A stretch of DNA of 64,000 nt from Burhinus oedicnemus (taxonomy: Eukaryota > Chordata > Aves > Charadriiformes > Burhinidae): contig VFFE01007037.1 of NCBI GenBank assembly GCA_008921705.1, forward strand, positions 1,244,939 through 1,308,938. Direction: 5' to 3'. The notes beneath the pieces are model-generated. The model made no database searches, had not been told where the DNA came from, and saw only the letters and a list, made by a program, of their open reading frames with translations. Positions 10,316 to 23,200 of the stretch are shown here, piece by piece. Made by a program: the position numbers and the translations under genes. The first letter of the stretch is position 1. Every line of letters begins with the position of its first letter.

Positions 10316-13300
10316 GGAAAGTTAACCTCTCTGCAAATGCAACTAGAGGTTGAGCAGAAACATATGGAGAAAATACGTGTTGTTCTTCTGGTTCCATGAA
10401 AAATTATGAAGTGGAGGTGAAGAATGTGAGCTCAGTGGGGGAAGAGGAGGTCAATGAGAAATTTGTCCCTGTTTCAAATATTTTCCCATCATAGACTAGA
10501 TTGGGCAATGTTCTTCGCAGGTCAGGATCATAGAAATGTGTCTCCAGTGATTTGACTTTAGTCTCTCTCGGGATGGATTTCTGTCAGGAATTCTCGTAGT
10601 TCTTAGTGATGTTTTAAATTGCAAATGTTCAGATAAAGAACTCCATACATTCACAAAAAACAAGTTCTACTGACTTTTGCCGCTATGCACAAAGCTAATG
10701 CCTGCTATTAAGAAAGTGCTTTATAGGAATAATTTTGAAGTGGAGTTGTGCATTATTAATGGAGACAGATGTGATGGTGAAGCAAACCGCATTTGGCAGC
10801 AAGAACATTTACTAAAAATGTCATTAAAGAATTTAGGCTGTATGCTACCAAGTATTTTGTAACTCCCTCCACTGACTTCTTGGCCTCTCTTTTTCTTTCA
10901 TGTCTGGTAAGTAGCTTGAGGTGGTTGATGAACATTGGAACTGAGGAAGTCTGGCTTCTCGCTGCTGTTTGTCTAAAGGTTTGTTGGCTTTGACACCTAA
11001 GAAGAAGGAAGCTGTACCCCGGTCCTGCCCTATTTTGTGCATTTAGAGCTTTCCTAAGGCTTTTCTTTCATGTAGGTTCTATGGTGTCAAACAAGAAGTA
11101 GGGTTTTTGCTGTAACTATTTCCTCAGCGGAGGTAATTTTATGACTTTTTTCTAATAACGAGTGCCTATTTCCACAGTTTAGAAAATTTGAGATCTCATC
11201 CAACCTACCCCTGACAAATTTATATTAATACAAGTTGATAAATTTTGCTAAAATTCTTCACTAAATGATAAAAGAAAGACAGTCCAGTAGGCTTTAATAT
11301 ACACTTAGAATGACACCACAGGACTCATTTCTAAGAAACACCACCTTTGAAAAACAGAAGCCATGTAGGATGTATTTCATCAAACAGTGTACTCGATGTC
11401 ATCTTTGGGAAAAAGTGCAGCTTACTGCTGCATCTCTTACCAGGTGGCATCTCTATTTGAAATGCTGAGGCAGTGAAATGAAATAGTTACATTTGGAATG
11501 AAATGCGGCCTCAAAGACCGGTTTACTGGGACAAGAGGTTGCCACCCAGGTGATCTTTGGGACAGACTGGGAACACCAGCATCAGCCCTGCTTATATAGG
11601 CCTCATTTTTATTTAAAAATAGGTCAGGTGATCCTATTCTTTTGAAATTTACTGATAGCACAGAATACTGAAATTCCCCAGGTTTTTTTCTGCCTTACCA
11701 CTGAATGTTGGTTATAAATAAATAGCCCCCCAGAGCTAGAAGTGGAAAATGAGAAAGTATTTCAAATGAGGAGAAGATTCACCTTCAGCACCTGGAATCT
11801 AAACAGATGGTAGTAAATATATGTACCTATATATTTATTATTATTTTTATTTTCACTGGATGTAATGTTTTTCCCACCGGATATCGGAGGGCTCTGCAAG
11901 GCCTGGCACTGAACTCTCTCATTGAATTTAGGGCAAGAACCTATAAAGACTATATGGTCTGAAGCTGAACCTCTTCAGTTAGGATTGTGAGCTGGCATTT
12001 GTGATCTGTGCTTGCAGTAGATACTATGACCTTGACTCCCAAATGCAAGAAAATTTTAATCATGGACTTTCCTGACTCATTAGAGAGTGCTGAAGGCACA
12101 ACATATTTTTTCTGGCAGCTGTATGACCTTCCCAACTGGATGAAGTGCTTCCCTCTCCTCGGGGCTTACGAGCAGACCTTTCCCTAAAGGAAGGTCCCTC
12201 TTTTTTCAAAGTCTTACTGGGATTTGGTGCTGGCCTCATCTCAATCCTCCCAGGAGCTGGCTGGAGATACTTCCTTGGACGCTACCCTGTCCTCAGGGAG
12301 GCTTCACAGGGATATGGAGGAGTGGATGAAACCTATGTCTGACAGTGCTCCTGAGGAGGAGTTAACTTTGTTCTACTTTTCACCAAAGTACTTAAATATT
12401 TGTTATGCCAGAGGGAGAAAGAAGGAACGTGGCATTGCTCAAGTAAGGGTAGTCCAGCTGCAACCAGCTCTGGGGGCTGTCCACCTTTACTGGGGAATCC
12501 TAGTTACTGGTGTTTGCTGGGAAATGACGTCTGCATGCACATTTTGTGGAGTCCAAGCTGATGTTTTTTGACTTCCAAACGAGGCAGCCAGACCAGCACC
12601 CTGAGCAGAGGTACTCTGGGGAGTTTGCAGGAGCAGAACTGCTATGGTATTAGGCGTGTTGACAGAATTTAAATGTTTCCAGTGGCAGATGAAAAGAGAG
12701 TGGTGGGTTTGAGGAGTGAAATTTGAGTAAATGCACTCCAACCTTACGGTCTATTCAGGAGTTTAAATCCCTCTGTGGATATTGGCCTATATAAATAGCT
12801 GCTGTACTGTGCTTTTACATAAGATCCTAAGTGACTTTGTAAGCCTTCAGCAGCTTCCAAGTCCTTCACTTTCAACAACAGTGCTCTTTATACAAAAAAT
12901 TTAGTATATAAAGCCCTAGCATAGACTTGGGTTTGAATACACTCAGAAAAGTTCCACGTAATGGCATCTTAATGCCTAGACAAATGCAAAAATAATATAC
13001 TGAAGTTCTCCAGCAGCAGTAAGAGTAAGAGCAGTAAGATTTTTTAATGTTTTGTTGGGGGTTTTCTAATAGCAAGCTCTATTTTTGAGACAGGCAGAGG
13101 AAAATCTTCTCAAGCTGTAAGCTCAGCATCCCCGGAGTGAATAGGGTTCAATGTAGCATGGATAATTTGTTTGCTTTGCAATTATTTTCCGTCAGTGGAG
13201 ACAAATTGATTTGTACAATAAAATTGACGGTCACTGCAAGGCAGCTGGCTTTCTAAACTGTAAAAGAATTTGACTAGGTTTAGTGAGTACCAAATTTTTG

Positions 13301-16300
13301 GAGTACCGGGATGTCCTTTTGTACTGGCAAAACTTGCAACAATTTTAGGGCTTGCCAGTGATTGCTATGTGAAATTCAGCATCAGAGAATGCTAGAATGA
13401 TTATTCTTAATACCACTGTGAGCAGAACCATTGCCAGTTTATCAGCGACCTGCTTTGAAAATGGTTTCCACCAAAACAAAAATCAAAATGCAGGAAAAGA
13501 AGCTGATAGTAGAGCACATGAATAGGTAGGAAGGAAATAACAATAATTGCCTCCAAACTGTCCTCTTAATTATTAAAGGAAATTAGATATTTAACATGAG
13601 CCAGAGTTGAGGATGCTGGGCAACAGAAGAGTTTCTGCCAGAGAAAAACATGTAGCGAAAGCTTTATCTAGAATGTGCATGATCAGCCAGTGAGGTGTAT
13701 TTCCAGAAAATGTTGGTAGTGGAAGCAAAGAAGAAATAACTATTTTGTGCTGCAACTAGAATATTTGGATCTTTTTTGAAATAAAAATATTTAAAGCCCA
13801 TAAAAACTAAACAGAGATTGACTCCCATTCTTGTACATTCGTGTTTAAAAAACAAAGACTTGACTTGGCCTCTCAAGAGCCCTGGAAAAACTTTAGTGCA
13901 TGTACAGTTAAATGCTAAGTGTGACTGGGAATGCCATAGTACCTGGTAGCTGCCTGGACCAAGGCTTTGATTCCGCTTTTCACAACACTGGGCTAATCAG
14001 GACATACTGTCATATTCAATCTAAATGCAGAATAAACCCCAGAAAAATGCTGGACCTAAAAGTTCAGTAAATTGCTATGTTTAAACTTCATTTGGGTATT
14101 CCAAGTGTTAAACCTCATTGCAGACATCAGGATTAGATTAGTGATACTGTCAGTTTTGCAAAAGTCCAAGATCAGCACTAAGTAAGGTAGAAGTTTGCTA
14201 AGACAGGCTAGTTTCTCTTTGCCCAAACTTAAAGGACCTGGGAAAAATTGATACTGTACAGTTCAAGCACATTTGACTGGGCTTAATACACAAGGTAAAC
14301 AAAGTGTTCCAAGCACCGATCAAAGTGCAATTCTGGGGGCCAGTGGCATGATCTTTAGGTGTGAGAAAGAAAGTTTTGGGGAAGAAGGTCACATGTTTGA
14401 AGGTCCAGACAATCAGGCTTTGGCTTGACCTCTCTGCCTAACTGGGAGCAGCTCTCTCCCCAGCTACTCATGTGAGCAAGGTTCAGAGGTTACCAATTAC
14501 TTAGGGAGGCTGAGAAAGTTGTATGGAGCTGCTCTCAGCTGCCATTTCACATTAACATCAGGCCACTTGCAGGTAGGCCGTCACGGTTAATGCTTCACTG
14601 CTGATCACTGATGCTCTTCAGCTTGCAATTGCCACAGCAGCAACGGAGCATCTCCCCATCCCACCGAGCGGCTCCTCGTGTCTGCCCTACGGCACAACTG
14701 CTCCAGCACCGCTTGCCATCCCCACACATTCGTACATCACATAGTTGCACCCCCGCTATGTGGGGGTTGTTTTAATTGCTTGACTGTTGACCAGGTAACA
14801 TTTTTCTCCATTTTTTTCATTTTTTCTTTTCTTTTTTTTTTCCCTTCCAAATACTTCAGAGCCATCAATAGAAATGAGCAAAATGCTTTAATTGGTTGCA
14901 GATATTGAGATGATTAGAGTAATTTCTGGCAACTTTTTCTTACAAATCTTAAAACAATATGTGTGCCCGCACACATTTAATTACTAAAAAATTAAGCAAG
15001 GGTGACTTACAAACTTATGATAACAGAAGTATACAAAAATACCTTCGATAAATGTCTTGTAAGTTATATTACATTCCTGAAACTTATACTAAAGGTCTTA
15101 ATTTAAGAGCTTATATCATTTTCCAACTTTAGAAGTTAGAATTACCCTTAGAAATTATCTTGTGGTGGATAGATTGTGTCAAATGATCTCCCTGGGGGAG
15201 TTCTCATGCTTTCTTCTGAAGCTGTTCTCTTGGGGAGTGACAAACAGGATATTGAACTACCCAGGCCTCTGGTTTGATGCAGTATGGAAAGTCCTATTCT
15301 TTCTGTTTCACAAATAGGATTTGGGTGTTTGGAGTTTTTGCTTTGTGGAAGTCACAAAATCAAGAATGATCACACTTCCTTAATGCAAGACATATTTTCA
15401 TTCTAAAAATGAGCCAGTTTCCTTTCAGAAATAGGTCTGGTTTTGATTACACATCCTTTAACTTTCCCTGGAAAATGAGTACTTCTCTGCTTGGAAATAT
15501 CCACATAGGCAAAGAAATTTTCTAGGAAATTAAGTGAGCCACTTTGAGTTTACAGTGAAAAGCAAAAGCAGCCCAGCCTTAGACTGTGAATATACTATTT
15601 CACATATGCTGCCCTCATATATATTTATAGTTACTTATTTATGACTTTTTTAAATTCAAAAAACTCCCAAAATGCAACTGGGATTATTTTATCCTTCATT
15701 TGCACCTCACTTTCTTCTTCTTTTCCTCTTACCAGTTAATCACCTCTACGGTGAAAGGTGGTGTCTGTTAAACCGTGTTTCACAAAATAAATAAATGGTC
15801 CCCATAACTTTTTGTATATCATTTACTGCTACAAGCTTACTGGAAGTCATATTTTCCGTACAGCAAGCAGGCAAGTATAAGGACTAGTACTTTCAATGTC
15901 TGGACAGCAGAGTCGGAATATGTTGGTCACATGGCATGTCATGCTGCATGGCACAGACTTTGACATATTTGGAGAAAATTTTGCTACATCCTAAGTGTTT
16001 TCAAAAACCAGCCTTTTATCTTTCTTTGAGATTTGTATCTTTTCCCCAATAAAAAAGCTTTCCTTCCTTATCAGCTTTTTCTTCCTATAATTTTTATTTT
16101 ACCATCCTTTTACATTGACCTTCTGTTTGCCACCATGCCTGAAAATTCACTGTCATTCCTCATTTGCCAGCATATACTATTTATACGGCTGCAAAAATTA
16201 CAGATGCACAATTTGATATACTTATTAATGGTATAAGAGAGCTACTTTTTACAACCTTATCTCATATGTATAGCCTGAGAATTTCAAGAGAGTTACTAAG

Positions 16301-16919
16301 ACTGATGTGAAAAAATACTGAAAATTGGAATGAAGTGAAACAAATGAGTAGCCTGCTGATGGCAGCTGGTAGACAAGGCTAAAGGGAAACTTAGAGGCTG
16401 AACCTGCTCCCACTAAATGTAGCTGGAGTTTTCCCACTGGCATTAATGATATGAGACCAGATCCCAGATTTGCAGTGACATTATTCAAGGAGAAGCCATG
16501 AAACTTGCAAAGATGTCTTTTAGCATGAAATTAATAAAGATCATTGGTTTTCTTTAAAAACATTAAATATTAATTAAAATCCTGACTCTGACTCATACCA
16601 CTATAGAGAGTCTTATTTAATATACAGATATACTGCAAATGTTCCAATTTGTCTAGTTTGGGCATTTTTGGTCCCACTTGCCAAGTGAGGTTGAACAGGG
16701 TGGTAATGATTTTCCGTTTAATTTTTAAATAAGAGTTACTTTTCTCCAAAAAAATTCCAGTGGCATTTCCACTACTACGAAAATCTTAATTGGCTAATCT
16801 TTTTGAGAATTTAGTCCTGTCACTGTGGTTTTAGTAAGAGAAGTAAATTTATACCTCGATATAGATGGAATTGTAACTACTTAACATGTCTGTGGTTAGG
16901 AAAATTGAATCACCTTCAC
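10316..16919. other. Non-coding DNA, no recognisable gene or repeat family
   Basis: About 6.6 kb of AT-rich sequence. Open frames are short; the longest is 115 codons at 12224-12571, with no domain. A slightly GC-richer patch lies at about 14560-14770, including a small hairpin (ACCCCC at 14749-14754 and GGGGGT at 14762-14767). A T-rich pyrimidine run lies at about 14808-14848. Nothing else could be assigned. Confidence 0.5.
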
Positions 16920-16935
16920 AAAAAAAAAAAAAAAA
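16920..16935. repeat. A16 homopolymer
   Basis: Sixteen consecutive A residues on the plus strand. No retrocopy or SINE body could be recognised upstream, so this is listed only as a simple repeat. Confidence 0.9.
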
Positions 16936-16995
16936 GGAGCAAACATAGACCTTAGTCATAAAGGTCAGGATACGGTTTTCAATAGAATTTGTAGG

Positions 16996-17049
16996 GCTCA
17001 TAAGTTTATAATTGTCCACATTGCTCATAAGTTTATAATTGTCCACATT
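16996..17049. repeat. Perfect 27-bp tandem duplication
   Basis: A 27-base unit starting gctcataagtttataattg occupies 16996-17022 and is repeated without any change at 17023-17049. The units abut exactly. Because 27 is a multiple of three, any overlapping open frame shows a nine-residue repeat, which is a consequence of the duplication and not evidence of coding. Confidence 0.95.
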
Positions 17050-20000
17050 GCAACGTCTATAGCCATTATACAGTATAATGTAATAGATATCTTCAGTAGG
17101 GTAACCGATGAAAGACGAAGGAAACGCAAGGATGACATATTTTAAGTGTTTTAAACTCCATTTTGTGCAAATTTGTACCTCCGCAGAAACGTTTTCTGAT
17201 TTCAACCCTCACTATCCAAAGGCAATTCAAGGCATCGCATAAATTTCAGGAAGAAGACTGTGGAGAATGCTAGGGAGGAGAATAGCCAGGAAAAGATTCC
17301 TGGAAAAACAGGGCTTGTAGAGGAGATTTTTCAGCTCATTACTCACTTGTATCAAAGCCAGAGCAGGCAGATTGCCTCAAAGAAGCAGAATGGGTGGGAA
17401 TTGGCTGAAGATGAGGATAAAAAGGCTGTAGGACTGGACAGAGGAGGAGGAGGAAAGCTACAGGAAGAAAAGAGAAAGTACATGAAACTTGAGATGTGTT
17501 TTGGATGAGCATTAGAAGCATAGACCCTAAGGTATAACAAGTAGAGATCCAATTTAGACACTTGACAATAGACAGAAGACGTTATTTCTATCTGTTTTAC
17601 ATTATCCTCTGTTAAACAAAACATTCATTAGATTACATGCTCTATTATGCATGAACTCAAAATTGAAAGCAATACTACTGTAAAATATTCTTCTGTATTT
17701 AATGTAAAAACATTCTTTTGCTCCTTTAGTTATAGCTATTCTATATAAAAGAGAGAAACTGCAATCCAGGGTTTTTTGTGAGTATTATTTGCAAAAAATC
17801 CCAACATTGTGGCATTCCAAATACTTTAATGTTTAGCTGTTTAATACTGCCATCATTAACTCAACGATAAAACCCCCTTATGCCCTGTGTGAAATTCAGT
17901 GTTTTTAAGAATGTACTTTAAAGAAAATTCAGTCAAAAATCCCAGTGCAATGCAAAAGCAAAAGCATGTGTTGCAGAGAGAAATGTTCCTGGCAGAAGTG
18001 TCAGGAGTAGCAATTGGAAGATTTGGAAATTTAGAGTAATATAGGTGACAGGGACATCATGAATTCAGCTATTTATGAAAGAAAAAAAGCCTGAAGTTCC
18101 AAGGAGATTTTTTTAATGTACTGCCAAATGTAAATGTAAATACTAGACCCAGTTTGGAGGCCTTATAGAGATTCTGCAATGATGTTCTGGATGGTTGAAG
18201 AAAAGCCATAGAGCACAGGGAGATTTTTGCAATGTATATTTAAAAGTTTTCTTTCTTTTTTATCGGTGAAAATTCCAAGGCTGAGCAATGCCAAAATAAA
18301 AATATTAAACAAATATACATAGAGAAATTGCTGTACGCCTTCTTCTCATCATTGATTGTATTTAAAAGTCACACATACTATACCAGATATGCATGGTACA
18401 AGTTAGTTTTTCTCAGAAATATTCTGCCCTGATTTCTCCAGGAGGCCATATAGGGTTTTCAATTGCTTGAAAGAGGTGGACACCATTTGTTTCAGTGTGC
18501 CATCTGATGTTAAGTAAGGTGGACAGGCAATAGAACCTTGGAAAGGTGGGAGTGTTTGATCAAAATATGATAGAGAAATTATATATAAATTATACAGTAG
18601 ACTTCTTATTGTTTATTATTTTCTTTAAAGAATATCTCTCATCCAGGTAGGAACTTGTGATAGTGCCACTTGATTGAATGACCAGTCACATGCTATAAAT
18701 AATAAACATTGTAATAAGAAATAGCAAATAGTTGAAGTAGCTTGTCTGTTGAAACCTCTTGGTGAAAAATGTTCCACAGTTTAGTTAGTGACCGCTTCTG
18801 AAGAATAAACCCATCAAAAGAAATCAAGGGCTCCACTTGTGACAGGTCTATGATCAATGAGTCAACGGTCTTCTTTGATCTGTCATGATGTCAGTCTGCA
18901 GTCCAGATGAGACCAGTGCCTAGGATATGTCAGTCAGACCCTGTCACAGAGAGATTGCCATCTCAATGGACAGGACAGAAAATGCGGAGGAATAAAACCA
19001 GACGTTTAAGATGGCAAAAGCTAGGTAAGAGATTGAGGAGAGAAACAGGAGTAGAACTCAAGTCTGATGTCTGCCAGGTCTTGGGAAAGGCTTTCTGATG
19101 TTTTAAGAGCCTTGTTGCTGTATGTTTCAAAGGGGTGCAAGCAGTGAATTCGGGGTGCATGGAACATCAAATCGCCCAGATTATGGATTTAAAAGACATT
19201 GTGCTACTTCAAAGCAATACTGAAAAGCCTTTGTCTTTTCGCCTTTCAAGTGGAATTAATTGTTCCTAAGAATCTCACAGAATTATTTTGTCTCATTCTC
19301 CTCTAAAATTTATTAGTCTTCTCTCCATGATAATTTGCAGAGGAATTTTGAAAACATGTGAGAAGGTAGAGAGTTTACAGGGTGGGTTTTTTTAGCCCCT
19401 AATCATTCAAAACTGAAGAAATGTCCCCAGAGCTTGATGATTAAATCATTAACATCACCACCATGTTAGCTCATCCTGGTTAAGCTAATACAAAGAACAA
19501 ATGATCACAGTGGGCAAAGCACAGTCAAAAAGGTTAAAGGCTGTTACTGTAGAAGCAGACTCCTGAATGATGCCCTGTCTTGGGTGAGTAGCTGCCGAAT
19601 GGTGTCAGGAGAGCCAAGGAAGCTTTTGGTTGATTTATCAGAGTGAGGAAGTTGGACGGCATCGAGCTTCAGATCAAACAAGGTCTTTGAAATGATAGCT
19701 CTACCAAATTTGTTGCACATCACTGAGACGTACTGGTCGCAGCCAGGCCACATAGGATTGCATTTTAGTATAGAGTGGCTCATTTTAAAACAGTGAGCCA
19801 CAGGAAGAGAAGTAGCAGGGAAAACACAGAAAGGTGGAGCAGACTGAAGCTCTGTTCTCCCTTTATGTAGGGGTGTAAATGTGGTGAGAAATAGTGCCAT
19901 GCACACACTGGGCTTTTCAGTCACACTGGTGCACAGAAAATACGACAGACTGTAATATCCTCTTCTATTCAGAAGGCCAACGCACCAACGATTTCACAGA

Positions 20001-20123
20001 AACTTGCAGCTCTTGGACACCATCACATAGATCTGATTTCTGTTATTCCCCAGGAACATTATGATGACAGGAAAACTTATTAGAGGGGATAAACAGATGC
20101 AAAAAAAAGGCAACTTTTCCACC
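17050..20123. other. Non-coding DNA with two weak open frames
   Basis: No transposon or RNA gene was recognised. Two frames look slightly more protein-like than the background. One is a hydrophilic, Lys/Glu-rich 82-codon frame at 17260-17508 (+) within a purine-rich stretch. The other is a 126-codon frame at 19544-19924 (-). Neither has a recognisable domain, and their splice context is not convincing, so neither is called as a gene. Confidence 0.4.
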
Positions 20124-20220
20124 ATGAGATTGGAAATCAAGACATCTGGGTTCAGTTCCCAAGTCTGCTGTAATACTGAAAGAATTACAGTGAAGTAAAT
20201 GCCTCAGATACTCATCCATC
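20124..20220 (+). repeat. MIR-like SINE core remnant
   Basis: The block 'tggaaatcaagacatctggg' followed by 'ttcagttcccaagtctgc' corresponds to the conserved MIR core (consensus words 'ggaagtcaggagacctggg', 'ttcaattcccagctctgcc'). Further on, 'gcctcagatactcatcc' corresponds to the family's 'gcctcagtttcctcatct'. The gap between them is diverged. The ggttcagttcc word is a degenerate pol III B-box, as expected for a tRNA-derived SINE. It is an ancient, decayed copy, and I know of no function for it. Confidence 0.55.
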
Positions 20221-23200
20221 CAAGTGGTTAGTGGTCCCTCACCTGCTGCCTTTTTTGTCAATTGCCTTTGAACTTAAATATTTTTGTCAACTGTCAGGTC
20301 TTTAGCAGCAGGGTTCTATCTAATTGCAATGCTATAAAATAAGTTTTAAAAGATCAATATCCTTCTTTATTTTCTTTTTTGTGTTTTGAATAAATCTAAA
20401 GATAAAACCCTACCCTGATAATTAACATGATCAAAGGTAACACCAAATTCTTCCATTACATGCTTCACCACCCTAAAGAAAGGTTAAGACTCATTCAAGT
20501 GAATAGCATCCCTCCTCATGACGAAAAATCTAAATATGCCTATTTAAAGCAGTTATAGAAGTACATTTTTTTTCCTTAACTTACTTTATATTTCATCATA
20601 TTATTCACTAGCAAATGTATTTTGTTAAAAGAGCATTTTGAAAGAGGTGGAGGGTGATTTCAGCCAAAATCTTTCTTCCTTTTGCCATGTGCAGTCTATC
20701 TCCACTGTTACAAGCAGGTTTTGTCGTCATTTTTGTTGTGTTTCACTGGTAGCAACCAGCTAAGCAGAAACAGGCCTGTGATGACAGTAATACGTTACAG
20801 TGGGTACTACAGAAGGTGAGAAAGAGTCAGAAGGAAGGGAAGGGGGAAGTGGGCAGATATGGCCAAACTGCTCTTTTCTGGAGTATTCGCAGGTTCAGAA
20901 CAGTGTAATGGGATGCATCCCAGGATATTTTAGCTCTTTCCTAGGCAGGAAGAAACCATTCACATATATTCTTGCAGTTCCTACATGCACAAAATGTGTA
21001 ACTAGCTTCAGCAGCCTCAGCAAGGACCTGTGGCCGTCAGCAGTAGCACACAGGGTTGAAGAGCTTTTTTTTTTTCTGAAGGTTTGCTCTCCTCTGGTGT
21101 AGCTGTTTATGCCTGTGCAAGCATTTCACTTTTCCTCTGTTTGTTCTACCTTGCCCACTTTTTCCTACCGTCTTCCCCTCCATGAGTATTATCAACCCTC
21201 ATTTGTCTTTTGTGTCTTCTCCCAGCTGTGGTCTGGGTTGGATGCAGGGGATCAGATGTATCGGATGTTCAGATTACTTTGGAGAGGCAAGGATGAAGTT
21301 GTGTAGTGGAAAATCGAACCTTGTGGAGTTTTAATAGCTATGGTTGCTCCAGCTCTGCCATTTGAAGAGGCTGTTGTCTGCAGCTGCATGTCATGGCCAT
21401 CATTCTAGATATCACCATCCTCCCAGTGCCAGCTAAGTAGCTAGTGTTAGCACTGCATCTTCTTTCAGCGATAAGAAGCCAAGTCTGCAAAATTGACCAA
21501 GAAACCCTTTTTTAGCGTACAGCAGCCATAGTTTTCTCTGTCCACGTGGTTCTCCAGCATGTTCCTCCTGCAGCTCAGTCTGGCTTTTGGCTTCCCTCAG
21601 CACTCCTCAACGGTCACCCCCCGCCTCGCGCTCCTCCTGATGGCAACGGTTATGCCCTATAGCAGCGATTTTCAAGGATTATCCTCTACCCCTGCTGGCT
21701 AGGCCAGACAGGAGGGCAATTGCTAGGAGTAGCTGTCTCCTTCCTAGCTGATGCATTGTACTTGCTTTCTCTTTTATGTGTGCTGGCATGACTTGCAAAG
21801 TGTTATTTTAGTTGCAGTCATAACTAAAGCTAATAAAATGCTATTATGGTTAATTATATTCACCGGCGAGGCACTTAAACTTTACATGAAATGGCATCCC
21901 AGTAGGCTTGAGTTTTCATAACATATGGCAGTTGGAATGGCAAGGTTTTAAAAACCATGTAATTTCATTAGAGTAACAAGACAACCACTTGAGTAGTCTT
22001 TTTATGACATGTTTAATGATGCTGCCATATGGATGCCTTGTAAACAAAAAAAAACTACGGAAGGCTAGATGAGGTAAGGGACACATGCATCTGGCAGAGG
22101 ATATCCCAGCATGCTTCAAGCACTTGCAGCTTTAATAAGCACTTTTCAGCACCTTGTGTTTATGAAAAGATGCAGTGAGGCTATGTTCATTCTTGCCTAT
22201 TTACAGAACTGATTTTTATTTAACATTTAAAAAAAAAAAAAGTGTATGAGGCTTTTATAAATTCCCTTCAGGCCCTTGGGATGTCCTGCTGTATACCAAG
22301 GAGCTTTTCCCACTGGCTTTGGTGACTAGAATACATTTATTCCATACTGATCTCAGTGCTACTAACTTCTAAGCTAGCTCCACAGTTTGGGCACCCTGGA
22401 AAAATATTTTGGGACACCATATTAGTAATGGGATGCTCTAATATTAACCTACTGTAGTTAGCTTGAGCCTGGTTAAGAGTATTTATTTATGACATCCAAA
22501 ATAGTGTTACAAAGGTTTATAGGGACGCTGGTGACAGAAAGTAAAATCATGCTTATCTACAAGATCAAATCCAGGAGACCTGTTTCCTTCTCCATACCTA
22601 GCTGCATAGGTGTAGGTGCTCTTGTAACCCATAGCAGCAGGGAGTTTGGTTGTGCACACTTCAGATGGTATTTACAGGAAAGACCCGTTGGTTTGGGAAG
22701 TGTACAAACTTCTGTTCCTCTTTACCTGAGGTGTGTCAGAGGGGCCACACATGATCGTATTTTCCACCTTCTCAGCTCTTCTTCCTCAGATTATTGGACC
22801 TCAGTTTGGAAGATGGTTCTGAACTTCTAGGCTAATAACTTTCCTCAATGTTTTGGAAATAACTGTTATGTCTTTGGCAAGCTAGATGCTTGACAATAAT
22901 TCTGGCAGATTCTCACCTGTAGAAAAGTGATATACTTCTTTGTGCCTGATGAAGTAATTTGCAAATATCAGACAAACCGCCTCTGTTCTCTGTAACATAC
23001 AGCTCACATTAATGTGCGGTTGACAAACATATTTTACAGAAAGAAAGCTGCTACTGACTCCTGAATGAAATTACATATGATGATAAATAACCACTACAAG
23101 GTGTTAATCGCTGAAGAAGCATGACTCCATCACACAGTCTCAATTTTTCAGATATACCATAATAAAAGCTTTTAAATACTGTTGCAATGGAATTTATATT

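Noticed and set aside
11190..11220. 'ctcatccaacctacccct' resembling the CR1 3' end.
   Set aside because: Only a few words fit and the flanks do not follow CR1.
16920..16935. A16 run as the tail of a retrocopy or SINE.
   Set aside because: No element body, polyadenylation signal or target-site duplication could be recognised next to it.
20140..20175. T-arm-like 'gggttcagttccc' suggesting a tRNA gene.
   Set aside because: No A-box, acceptor stem or cloverleaf at tRNA spacing; fits a MIR-like SINE core better.
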